Of a stretch of 64,000 bases of DNA, positions 57,667 through 64,000 are shown piece after piece. Source of the DNA: Pantoea conspicua (GTDB lineage Bacteria; Pseudomonadota; Gammaproteobacteria; Enterobacterales; Enterobacteriaceae); assembly GCF_002095315.1 (NCBI RefSeq), contig NZ_MLFN01000128.1, forward strand, positions 1 through 64,000. Direction: 5' to 3'. The translations under genes were made by a program, and so were the position numbers. The notes beneath the pieces were generated by a model, which did no database searches, was not told where the DNA came from, and worked only from the letters and a program-made list of their open reading frames with translations. Position 1 is the stretch's first letter. The number at the start of each line of letters is the position of its first letter.

Positions 57667-58617
57667 ATGCTCAAGTTGAAAGAAGAACTCAGAAGAAGTG
57701 TGCAGTATTTTATTAAGAAGATGCCCTGGGCGTACCAGGACCGCATCTACTACTTCCATAAGTTCAGAAAGCTGCCCAATCTGCGTCAGCCGAAAGTGTT
57801 CAACGAAAAGGTGCTGTACCGTAAGTTTGTCTATGGCGATTACCAGAACTACGGTCGTCTGTCGGACAAATATTCGGTACGTGAATTCATTGCTGAAAAA
57901 ATCGGTAATGAGTACCTGATTCCGCTGGTACACGAAACCACTGACCCGACCACGCTGAACAGCTTACCGTGCTGGAAAGGGACGGTGATCAAGCCGAACC
58001 ACGCCTCCAACATGGTGGAGATTCTGCTGGAAGAGCCAGACGCGTTACGCAAGCAGCAGATTATTCACGATTGTTATCGCTGGCTGAAGACAGATTTCGC
58101 TAACGAAGCGCGTGAAATTCACTATCGCTACATCAAGCCGCGCATCCTGGTGGAGAAGTACATTGGTGATGGTAAAAGCGCGCCAATAGATTACAAGTTT
58201 CACATGTTCAACAAGCGTGATGGCAAGTTCGAATATGTGTTGCAGGTGATCTACAACCGCTGCCAGCCGCTGCTGTCGATGAACTTCTACGTGAATAACC
58301 TCAACGAGGCGTTTCACAAGATTCGCGACACCGGTCTGGATGTCTCGCCGATTCTGCCGTCACTGCAACATGCGCTCGATCTGAGCAAAAAGCTGGCCAG
58401 TGACTTCGACTACGTGCGGGTGGACTGGTATATCCATGACGAACAGATCTATTTCGGCGAACTCACTTTCACGCCGGGCGCAGGCCTGGTGACCGGATTG
58501 GATCGGGGTTTAAATCAGATGATGGGAGATATGTGGATTCAGGACCGCCGCGGAACGCAGAGACCGGGCGTCACAGTGCAGGATGTTAATATCCCTGCCA
58601 TGTTGAAAAAAGTTTAA
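57667..58617 (+). CDS. TupA-like ATP-grasp protein
   Basis: 316 residues from the ATG at 57667 (MLKLKEELRRSVQYFIKKMPWAYQDRIYYFHKFRKLPNLRQPKVFNEKVLYRK), 6 nt after GAGG; an ATG at 57655 overlaps the flippase stop. ATP-grasp features: GTVIKPNHASNMVEIL, ILVEKYIGDGKSAPIDYKFHMFN, DYVRVDWYIHDEQIYFGELTFTPGAG. The family is named after teichuronopeptide synthesis and occurs in surface polysaccharide clusters, perhaps adding amino acids to sugars. The actual reaction is unknown. A strong terminator follows. Confidence 0.85.
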   Translation: MLKLKEELRRSVQYFIKKMPWAYQDRIYYFHKFRKLPNLRQPKVFNEKVLYRKFVYGDYQNYGRLSDKYSVREFIAEKIGNEYLIPLVHETTDPTTLNSLPCWKGTVIKPNHASNMVEILLEEPDALRKQQIIHDCYRWLKTDFANEAREIHYRYIKPRILVEKYIGDGKSAPIDYKFHMFNKRDGKFEYVLQVIYNRCQPLLSMNFYVNNLNEAFHKIRDTGLDVSPILPSLQHALDLSKKLASDFDYVRVDWYIHDEQIYFGELTFTPGAGLVTGLDRGLNQMMGDMWIQDRRGTQRPGVTVQDVNIPAMLKKV

Positions 58618-58631
58618 GCACACAGCAATGT

Positions 58632-58658
58632 AAAAAACCCCGCTAAGCGGGGTTTTTT
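58632..58658 (+). terminator. Terminator after the ATP-grasp gene
   Basis: AACCCCGC-TAA-GCGGGGTT with A and T runs on each side. It can act for both strands, closing the flippase pair and yjcB. Confidence 0.95.
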
Positions 58659-58693
58659 ATTGGGAAAAATCAGGCGTTAACGCGCATCATCTG

Positions 58694-58975
58694 TCAGGGC
58701 ATTGGCCACTCAGCGGGCGCCTGGCTCATCACGTCGATAAAGGCGTGCTTAGAGATTTCCATAAAGTTGTGCACGTTTTCCATGCTGAGGGTAATTCCCA
58801 TCAGACCGGTAACAAACCAGCAGGTCATGCCCAAACCAATGCCGCCACACATGAACGCCATCACATGATGACTATCCTGACGCAGTTTGGTTTTCAGGGT
58901 GCTGGCGAAAAACATCATAACGGCGCTCAACAATTCCCAACGCATAACAAGAAAACTGGTGGTTAACGTAGCCAT
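58694..58975 (-). CDS. yjcB: YjcB-family membrane protein
   Basis: 93 residues, the E. coli length, from MATLTTSFLVMRWELLSAVMMFFAST at 58975; a frame from 59068 adds 31 unconserved residues. It has two or three hydrophobic segments and ends QAPAEWPMP, like E. coli NQTPPQWPM. The function is unknown. In E. coli yjcB directly follows ssb; here about 6.8 kb of accessory DNA separates them. The intervening gene pdeC of E. coli is absent before soxS. Confidence 0.88.
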   Translation of the reverse strand: MATLTTSFLVMRWELLSAVMMFFASTLKTKLRQDSHHVMAFMCGGIGLGMTCWFVTGLMGITLSMENVHNFMEISKHAFIDVMSQAPAEWPMP

Positions 58976-59193
58976 CGGCCGGACCTCAATATCAGTAAGT
59001 ATTCCTGACAATCTGCGGACATCACCGGCGGCGGAAAAGCGTGTCAGGAAGTGCTTTAGCGCCGTCAACCCAGGTTCATAGTGTGACTTGGGTCACATTA
59101 TATCACCCGATTTGAAATTTTGAACAAAATTTGACACTGGTATGGCAGGAAAGCGTTGCAGATTTGATCAGAAGGGGGAAAGCAGAGGCGATC

Positions 59194-59219
59194 AGGCACG
59201 CCCGGTCCCGGGCGTGCCT
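59194..59219 (-). terminator. Hairpin after soxS
   Basis: AGGCACGCCCG pairs exactly with CGGGCGTGCCT over a 4-nt loop, 6 nt from the soxS stop. No T tract follows on the minus strand, so it is an imperfect terminator or an mRNA 3'-end hairpin. Confidence 0.5.
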
Positions 59220-59224
59220 GTGAA

Positions 59225-59650
59225 TTAGCGGACCGGGCAGCACTCGCCGGTAGTACGCTGGGTAAAGCTGGCCATGCTCTCTTTGCAGTCAAAGCTCAGC
59301 AGGCGAGGGCGCTGGATCGCCTGGCGGCGCATGGTATGGCGGTAGGCGGTTGGGGTCTGGGAAAACTGACGGCGGAACACCCGCGAGAAAGTCTGTTGCG
59401 AGTCATAACCATACTGCATGGCAATATCAAACACCGGGCGCTGGGTCTGAGAGAGCGCCTCGGCAGCCAGCGTCAGGCGACGTTCACGAATATAGCCACC
59501 CAGCGTCTGTTTCGTAACGGTACGGAACATACGCTGCAGGTGCCATTTCGAATAGCCCGATTTTGCGGCCACTTCATCAATGGACAGGCTTTTGTCCAGA
59601 TTCTGGTCAATCCAGTGCGTCAGGGAATGAATGATCTCTTCTTGCATCAT
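59225..59650 (-). CDS. soxS: Superoxide response activator SoxS, with C-terminal extension
   Basis: An AraC/XylS-type activator of the superoxide regulon. Residues 1-105 match E. coli SoxS (107 residues): both helix-turn-helices are present (SIDEVAAKSGYSKWHLQRMFRTVTKQTLGGYI and VFDIAMQYGYDSQQTFSRVFRRQFSQTPTAYRH). The protein continues for about 35 more residues, with Cys122, Cys137 and Cys138 near the end (TTGECCPVR). The tail is unlike the E. coli protein. It is divergent from soxR across a perfect SoxR operator, which fixes its identity. Confidence 0.92.
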   Translation of the reverse strand: MMQEEIIHSLTHWIDQNLDKSLSIDEVAAKSGYSKWHLQRMFRTVTKQTLGGYIRERRLTLAAEALSQTQRPVFDIAMQYGYDSQQTFSRVFRRQFSQTPTAYRHTMRRQAIQRPRLLSFDCKESMASFTQRTTGECCPVR

Positions 59651-59721
59651 GGCCTCATCCTTCTGGTGCTTAATTAGCGATAATGGGAGTTTAGTTGTTT
59701 TGATGGGATGCGAGTATAATT

Positions 59722-59739
59722 CCTCAAGTTAACTTGAGG
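59722..59739. promoter_or_regulatory. SoxR operator in the soxS promoter
   Basis: CCTCAAGTTAACTTGAGG is a perfect 18-bp palindrome, identical to the E. coli SoxR site. Oxidised [2Fe-2S] SoxR bound here would activate soxS. It ends 11 nt before the soxR start, so it also overlaps the soxR promoter. Confidence 0.97.
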
Positions 59740-59750
59740 TAAAGAGCCAG

Positions 59751-60236
59751 ATGAAAAAAGATCGCAACTACCCCAAACCGGTATTAACGCCGGGAGAAGT
59801 GGCGCGCCGCAGCGGTGTCGCAGTATCTGCGCTGCATTTTTATGAAACCAAAGGACTGATTTTCAGCACCCGCAACGGCGGTAATCAGCGGCGCTACAGC
59901 CGTGATGTATTGCGCCGCGTCGCCATCATCAAGATTGCGCAACGCATTGGTATTCCACTGGCGACGGTCAGCGACAGCCTGGAGCATATTCCGGCTAATA
60001 AGCGGATGTCGGCCCCGGAGTGGGATGCGCTGACCCAGCACTGGCGTGAGGAACTGGACAAGCGCATCGAAACCCTGACCCGACTGCGTAACGATCTGGA
60101 TGGCTGCATCGGCTGTGGCTGTCTGTCGATGCGCGACTGTCCACTGCGCAATCCTGGCGACCGACTCGGACAGCAAGGTTCGGGCGCGGTGCTGCTCGAC
60201 CCGGAACAGGATGATAAACATCCGGACACTGGGTGA
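59751..60236 (+). CDS. soxR: Redox-sensitive activator SoxR
   Basis: A MerR-family sensor whose [2Fe-2S] cluster is oxidised by redox-cycling compounds, switching on soxS. 161 residues (E. coli 154). It has an N-terminal winged helix ([26 protein letters not shown]), a dimerisation helix, and the cluster cysteines Cys119, Cys122, Cys124 and Cys130 in [23 protein letters not shown] precedes the ATG; the soxS operator lies immediately upstream. Confidence 0.98.
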   Translation: MKKDRNYPKPVLTPGEVARRSGVAVSALHFYETKGLIFSTRNGGNQRRYSRDVLRRVAIIKIAQRIGIPLATVSDSLEHIPANKRMSAPEWDALTQHWREELDKRIETLTRLRNDLDGCIGCGCLSMRDCPLRNPGDRLGQQGSGAVLLDPEQDDKHPDTG

Positions 60237-60272
60237 CGTCTATACTGGTGGGAGGTCAATACACAGGGAATC

Positions 60273-60941
60273 ATGATGATCACCGTTCACCATCTTGAGC
60301 AATCGCGCTCGCATCGGGTGCTGTGGCTGCTGGAAGAGCTGGAAGTGCCGTATCAGATCAAACGTTATCAACGTGAGCCAACCATGCTGGCGCCCGAGGC
60401 GCTGAAAAAAGTGCATCCGCTGGGTAAATCGCCGGTGATTACCGATGAAAACCGGGTAGTGGCCGAATCGGGTGCCATTCTTGAATACCTGGAAGAGAAA
60501 TATGATCACGAATTCCGGCTGAAGCTCAGTGATGAAGAGTCACGGCTGCAGTCACGCTACTGGCTGCACTATGCCGAGGGATCGCTGATGCCGCTGCTGG
60601 TGATGAAACTGATCTTCGGTCAGATGGGGAAAGCGCCAGTGCCGTGGTTGCTGCGCCCGGTGGGGGCAGCATTTGGCAAAGGGGTGCAGAAAGCCTGGCT
60701 GGATAAGCAGTTGCAACCGCATAAGAAGATGATTGAGCAGCATCTGGCGGCCAATCGGTGGTTTGCCGGGCAGCGCTTCAGCATTGCCGACATTCAGATG
60801 AGCTTCCCGCTGCTGGCACTGGCGCAACGCGCCGGACTGGAGCAGATGCCCGCCAGTGAGAAATGGCTGCAAACCGTCCAGCAGCGTGCCGCCTGGCAGC
60901 GGGCTATCGATCAGGGCGGTGAGCTTTCCCTGCCAGGTTAA
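60273..60941 (+). CDS. Glutathione S-transferase family protein
   Basis: 222 residues. It has an N-terminal thioredoxin-like domain (ITVHHLEQSRSHRVLWLLEELEVPYQIKRYQRE with the catalytic-type Ser11 region, GKSPVITDENRVVAESGAILEYL) and a C-terminal helical domain (NRWFAGQRFSIADIQMSFPLLAL). Conjugation, peroxidase or thiol-transfer activity cannot be told apart from sequence. It starts 36 nt after soxR in the same direction, so it may be co-transcribed with soxR; E. coli has no GST at this place. Confidence 0.92.
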   Translation: MMITVHHLEQSRSHRVLWLLEELEVPYQIKRYQREPTMLAPEALKKVHPLGKSPVITDENRVVAESGAILEYLEEKYDHEFRLKLSDEESRLQSRYWLHYAEGSLMPLLVMKLIFGQMGKAPVPWLLRPVGAAFGKGVQKAWLDKQLQPHKKMIEQHLAANRWFAGQRFSIADIQMSFPLLALAQRAGLEQMPASEKWLQTVQQRAAWQRAIDQGGELSLPG

Positions 60942-61297
60942 TCCTCTTTGCTGGCGCACCGTTTTTTGCACAGTGACGCCAGCCTCTCCGCGGTAAAAAA
61001 TGTCTGTAACTTCAAGGTGTCAGCCGATCGTGTCGGCGCTTGCCCGGCCCGGCAGTGCGGCTATAACCTGATCTTTGTGCTGAATAATGTCTCCCAGCCA
61101 GTTGAAAATGTGCCGCTAAACGCCGGATAATCGTTTGCCTTTTTATCTGGCGGTCCTTTGACTGCCAACTATCTGCGGCAAGGTAAACGATTGCCTGACG
61201 GACTTATTCCCTCAGCGCGCCCGGATTACCCGCTTATTTCAGGGACAGCGGCGGTCGCAGAGCGATCCACACAACAAAAAATCTTTGAGGCTTAACT
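60942..61297. other. GST-ghxP intergenic region
   Basis: About 355 nt. Apart from the inverted site pair at 61129-61192, no gene or RNA was recognised. It presumably contains the ghxP promoter. Confidence 0.5.
61129..61192. promoter_or_regulatory. Inverted pair of PurR-like sites upstream of ghxP
   Basis: AATCGTTTGCC (61129-61139) and GGTAAACGATT (61182-61192) are inverted copies, 42 nt apart. Read as GGCAAACGATT and GGTAAACGATT, both resemble half of the PurR consensus ACGCAAACGTTTTCGT. ghxP is a purine permease gene, so PurR control is plausible. The match is moderate. Confidence 0.4.
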
Positions 61298-62647
61298 ATG
61301 TCAATTGAATCACGCCCGGCCAGTGGAAAACTGGACGCCTGGTTCGCGATCTCGGCGCGCGGCAGCAGCGTGCGGCAGGAAATTCTGGCCGGACTGACCA
61401 CCTTTCTGGCGATGGTCTATTCAGTGATTGTGGTACCAGGGATGCTCGGTAAAGCCGGTTTCCCCCCGACGGCGGTGTTTGTCGCCACCTGTCTGGTCGC
61501 CAGCTTCGGCTCAATCCTGATGGGGCTGTGGGCGAATCTGCCGATGGCGATTGGCTGTGCGATCTCACTGACCGCCTTTACCGCTTTCAGCCTGGTGCTG
61601 GGCCAGCACATCAGCGTACCGGTCGCGCTCGGCGCGGTATTCCTGATGGGGCTGCTGTTTACCCTGATTTCGGTCACCGGCATCCGCGCGTGGATCCTGC
61701 GCAACCTGCCAATGGGCGTGGCGCATGGTACCGGGGTCGGGATTGGCCTGTTTCTGCTGCTGATTGCGGCGGATGGCGTGGGTCTGGTGGTAAAAAATCC
61801 GGCGCCTGGCTTGCCGGTGGCGCTGGGCCAGTTCGCCACGTTTCCGGTGATCATGTCACTGCTCGGGCTGGCGGCGATTTTTGGCCTGGAAAAACGGCGG
61901 GTGCCAGGCGGCATTCTGATGACGATTATTGCCATTTCGCTGCTCGGACTGATCTTTGACCCGACGGTGAGCTACAAAGGATTGTTTGCGCTGCCGAGCC
62001 TGCGTGACGCCAGCGGTCAGTCGCTGGTGTTCAGTCTGGATATTATGGGCGCGTTGCAACCGGTGGTGCTACCGAGCGTACTGGCACTGGTGATGACCGC
62101 AGTGTTTGACGCCACCGGCACCATTCGCGCCGTCGCCGGTCAGGCTAACCTGCTGGATAAGCAGGGGCAGATTATCAATGGCGGTCGCGCATTGACGACC
62201 GATTCGGTCAGCAGCCTGTTCGCAGGCCTGGTCGGCGCATCCCCTGCGGCGGTCTATATCGAATCGGCAGCCGGGACGGCGGCGGGCGGTAAAACCGGCC
62301 TGACCGCCATCGTGGTTGGCCTGCTGTTCATGGTGATTCTGTTTATGTCGCCGCTCGCCTGGCTGGTCCCGGCCTACGCCACCGCACCAGCGCTGATGTA
62401 TGTCGGTCTGCTGATGCTGAGTAACGTGGCGAAAATCGACTTTAATGATTTTGTCGATGCGATGTCGGGTCTGTTAACGGCGGTGCTTATCGTGCTGACC
62501 TGCAACATCGTTACCGGCATCATGATCGGTTTTGCCTCGCTGGTGGTGGGCCGTATTTTTGCCGGTGAGTGGCGCAAGCTGAATGTCGGCACGGTGGTGA
62601 TTGCCGTGGCGTTAGTGGCCTTTTACGCCGGAGGCTGGGCGATCTGA
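61298..62647 (+). CDS. ghxP: Guanine/hypoxanthine permease GhxP
   Basis: An inner-membrane NCS2/AzgA-type proton symporter for guanine and hypoxanthine. 449 residues, the E. coli GhxP length, aligning from the N-terminus ([45 protein letters not shown]). Conserved transport motifs include [18 protein letters not shown] and [19 protein letters not shown]. It lies between the soxR region and yjcE, as in E. coli (there named yjcD). Confidence 0.97.
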   Translation: MSIESRPASGKLDAWFAISARGSSVRQEILAGLTTFLAMVYSVIVVPGMLGKAGFPPTAVFVATCLVASFGSILMGLWANLPMAIGCAISLTAFTAFSLVLGQHISVPVALGAVFLMGLLFTLISVTGIRAWILRNLPMGVAHGTGVGIGLFLLLIAADGVGLVVKNPAPGLPVALGQFATFPVIMSLLGLAAIFGLEKRRVPGGILMTIIAISLLGLIFDPTVSYKGLFALPSLRDASGQSLVFSLDIMGALQPVVLPSVLALVMTAVFDATGTIRAVAGQANLLDKQGQIINGGRALTTDSVSSLFAGLVGASPAAVYIESAAGTAAGGKTGLTAIVVGLLFMVILFMSPLAWLVPAYATAPALMYVGLLMLSNVAKIDFNDFVDAMSGLLTAVLIVLTCNIVTGIMIGFASLVVGRIFAGEWRKLNVGTVVIAVALVAFYAGGWAI

Positions 62648-62793
62648 CTGATCAACCGGACGTGCAGGCGTGCGTCCGGTATTTTTCACTTTTTTCCCCG
62701 CCGCCGCACGCGTAGCTGACCCTTCAGACTTCGGTTTGTTTTACACTTTAGCGCTCAAACAATGATTGAAAGATAACGACGCCTAAGGAAAGC

Positions 62794-64000
62794 ATGGAAA
62801 TCTTTTTTACTATTCTCATCATGACGCTGGTCGTGTCGCTCTCTGGCGTCGCGGCCCGCATTCTGCCTTTTCAGATCCCGTTGCCGCTGGTACAGATCGC
62901 CGCTGGTGCGCTGATGGCCTGGCCAACCTTTGGTCTGCATGTTGATTTTGACCCGGAACTGTTTCTGGTGCTGTTTATCCCGCCGCTGCTGTTTGCTGAC
63001 GGCTGGAAAACGCCCATCAGCGAATTCCTGCATCATGGCCGGGAGATTATTGGCTTAGCGCTGGTGCTGGTCTTGATCACCGTGGTCGGAATTGGCTATC
63101 TGATCTACTGGATGGTACCGGGCATTCCGCTGATCCCGGCCTTTGCGCTGGCGGCGGTGCTGTCACCGACCGATGCCGTAGCGCTCTCCGGGATCGTCGG
63201 CGAAGGGCGCATTCCCAAGAAAATCATGTCGATTGTGCAGGGTGAAGCCCTGATGAACGACGCATCTGGCCTGGTGTCTCTCAAGTTCGCTGTTGCGGTG
63301 GCAATGGGCACTATGGTGTTCACCTGGGGTGGGGCCAGCGTCGAGTTCCTGAAAGTGGCGATTGGCGGGCTGATCGCCGGTGTGGCGGTCTGCTGGCTGT
63401 ACGGCAAATCACTGCGCATTCTCAGCCGCTGGAGCGGTGACGATCCGGCCACCCAGACCGTGCTGTTGCTGTTACTGCCGTTCGCCTCCTATCTGATTGC
63501 TGAACACCTCGGCGTGTCGGGTATCCTGGCCGCAGTCGCAGCGGGGATGACCATCACCCGTTCCGGCATTATTCGTCAGGCTCCGCTGGCGATGCGTCTG
63601 CGCGCCAACAGCGTCTGGCAGATGCTGGAGTTCGTGTTCAACGGCATGGTGTTCCTGATGCTGGGCCTGCAGCTGCCGGATATCCTGCAAACCTCGGTGG
63701 ATCAGGCCAATGCCGATCCTAATGTTGAGCTGTGGATGCTGTTCGCCGACATCGGTCTGGTCTATCTGGCGCTGATGCTGGTGCGTTTTGGCTGGCTGTA
63801 TATCATGCAGCGCTTCAGCAAACGTCTGCTGAAGAAAAAACCACTGGAGTTCTCCAACTACTCGCTGCGTGAACTGCTTATCGCCTCGTTTGCCGGGGTA
63901 CGCGGGGCGATTACTCTCGCCGGTGTGCTGTCGATTCCGCTGTTCCTCAGCAATGGTGACCCATTCCCGGCGCGCTATGAGCTGGTATTTATCGCTACCG
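62794..64000 (+). CDS. yjcE: Na+/H+ antiporter YjcE (N-terminal part, runs off the window)
   Basis: The frame opens at ATG 62794, 5 nt after AAGGAA, and is still open at the last base, giving about 402 residues of an expected 549. The sequence MEIFFTILIMTLVVSLSGVAARILPFQIPLPLVQIAAGAL and LSPTDAVALSGIVGEG (CPA1 ion-binding Asp motif), GEALMNDASGLVSLKFAVA and GVRGAITLAG are those of a CPA1-family sodium/proton exchanger. Twelve or so membrane segments are expected in the full protein. It follows ghxP as in E. coli. Confidence 0.95.
   Translation, partial: MEIFFTILIMTLVVSLSGVAARILPFQIPLPLVQIAAGALMAWPTFGLHVDFDPELFLVLFIPPLLFADGWKTPISEFLHHGREIIGLALVLVLITVVGIGYLIYWMVPGIPLIPAFALAAVLSPTDAVALSGIVGEGRIPKKIMSIVQGEALMNDASGLVSLKFAVAVAMGTMVFTWGGASVEFLKVAIGGLIAGVAVCWLYGKSLRILSRWSGDDPATQTVLLLLLPFASYLIAEHLGVSGILAAVAAGMTITRSGIIRQAPLAMRLRANSVWQMLEFVFNGMVFLMLGLQLPDILQTSVDQANADPNVELWMLFADIGLVYLALMLVRFGWLYIMQRFSKRLLKKKPLEFSNYSLRELLIASFAGVRGAITLAGVLSIPLFLSNGDPFPARYELVFIAT

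Overview
The window comes from an Enterobacterales chromosome, most likely Pantoea or a close Erwiniaceae relative. The basis is very high protein similarity to E. coli for most housekeeping genes, gene order close to the E. coli K-12 block rrnE-metA-aceBAK-iclR-metH-lysC-pgi-yjbEFGH-plsB-dgkA-lexA-dinF-zur-dnaB-tyrB-uvrA-ssb-soxRS-ghxP-yjcE, and lineage-specific replacements between these anchors. The genus is an inference from memory of families and was not tested by a search.

Layout. 1-331: tail of an rRNA operon (23S-5S spacer with an ERIC-like palindrome, 5S rRNA, terminator). 442-11095: methionine entry gene metA, glyoxylate operon aceBAK with its repressor iclR convergent to it, and B12-dependent metH, with MetJ, IclR and MetR sites visible. 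11245-15164: exopolysaccharide operon yjbEFGH (minus strand), followed by pgi. 17752-19431: lysine riboswitch and lysC. 19652-23144: aquaporin, PanS-like transporter and YjbB phosphate exporter. 23255-28706: an ABC importer with an embedded alkaline-phosphatase-superfamily hydrolase, divergent from a GntR/UTRA regulator, with a perfect 14-bp palindrome between them. This is the best candidate for an uncharacterised system here. 28716-37012: psiE, ubiC-ubiA, plsB/dgkA, lexA-dinF, yjbJ and zur. 37463-45649: TraF-like outer-membrane protein, dusA, pspG, qorA, dnaB, an Lrp/AsnC regulator with a YitT protein, and tyrB. 46151-51846: yjbQR, an alcohol dehydrogenase, and divergent uvrA/ssb sharing a LexA box. 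51904-58658: an accessory segment that separates ssb from yjcB (adjacent in E. coli). It holds a 13-copy heptamer repeat, an isochorismatase-like hydrolase, an AraC regulator with a DMT transporter, a long AT-rich gene-poor stretch with an IS3-family remnant, and an orphan flippase plus TupA-like ATP-grasp pair. 58694-64000: yjcB, soxS/soxR, a glutathione transferase, ghxP and the start of yjcE.

Regulation readable from sequence includes MetJ boxes, two IclR boxes, a MetR site, a lysine riboswitch, a perfect CRP site at psiE, three LexA boxes, a sigma-54 promoter at pspG and the SoxR operator. Two convergent intergenic regions (metH/yjbH and ubiA/plsB) carry related palindromic elements.

Three conserved genes (ubiA, dinF, the DMT transporter) are each broken by one single-base indel, two of them in short G or C runs. 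Residual sequencing error is the simplest explanation. The last gene, yjcE, runs off the window.
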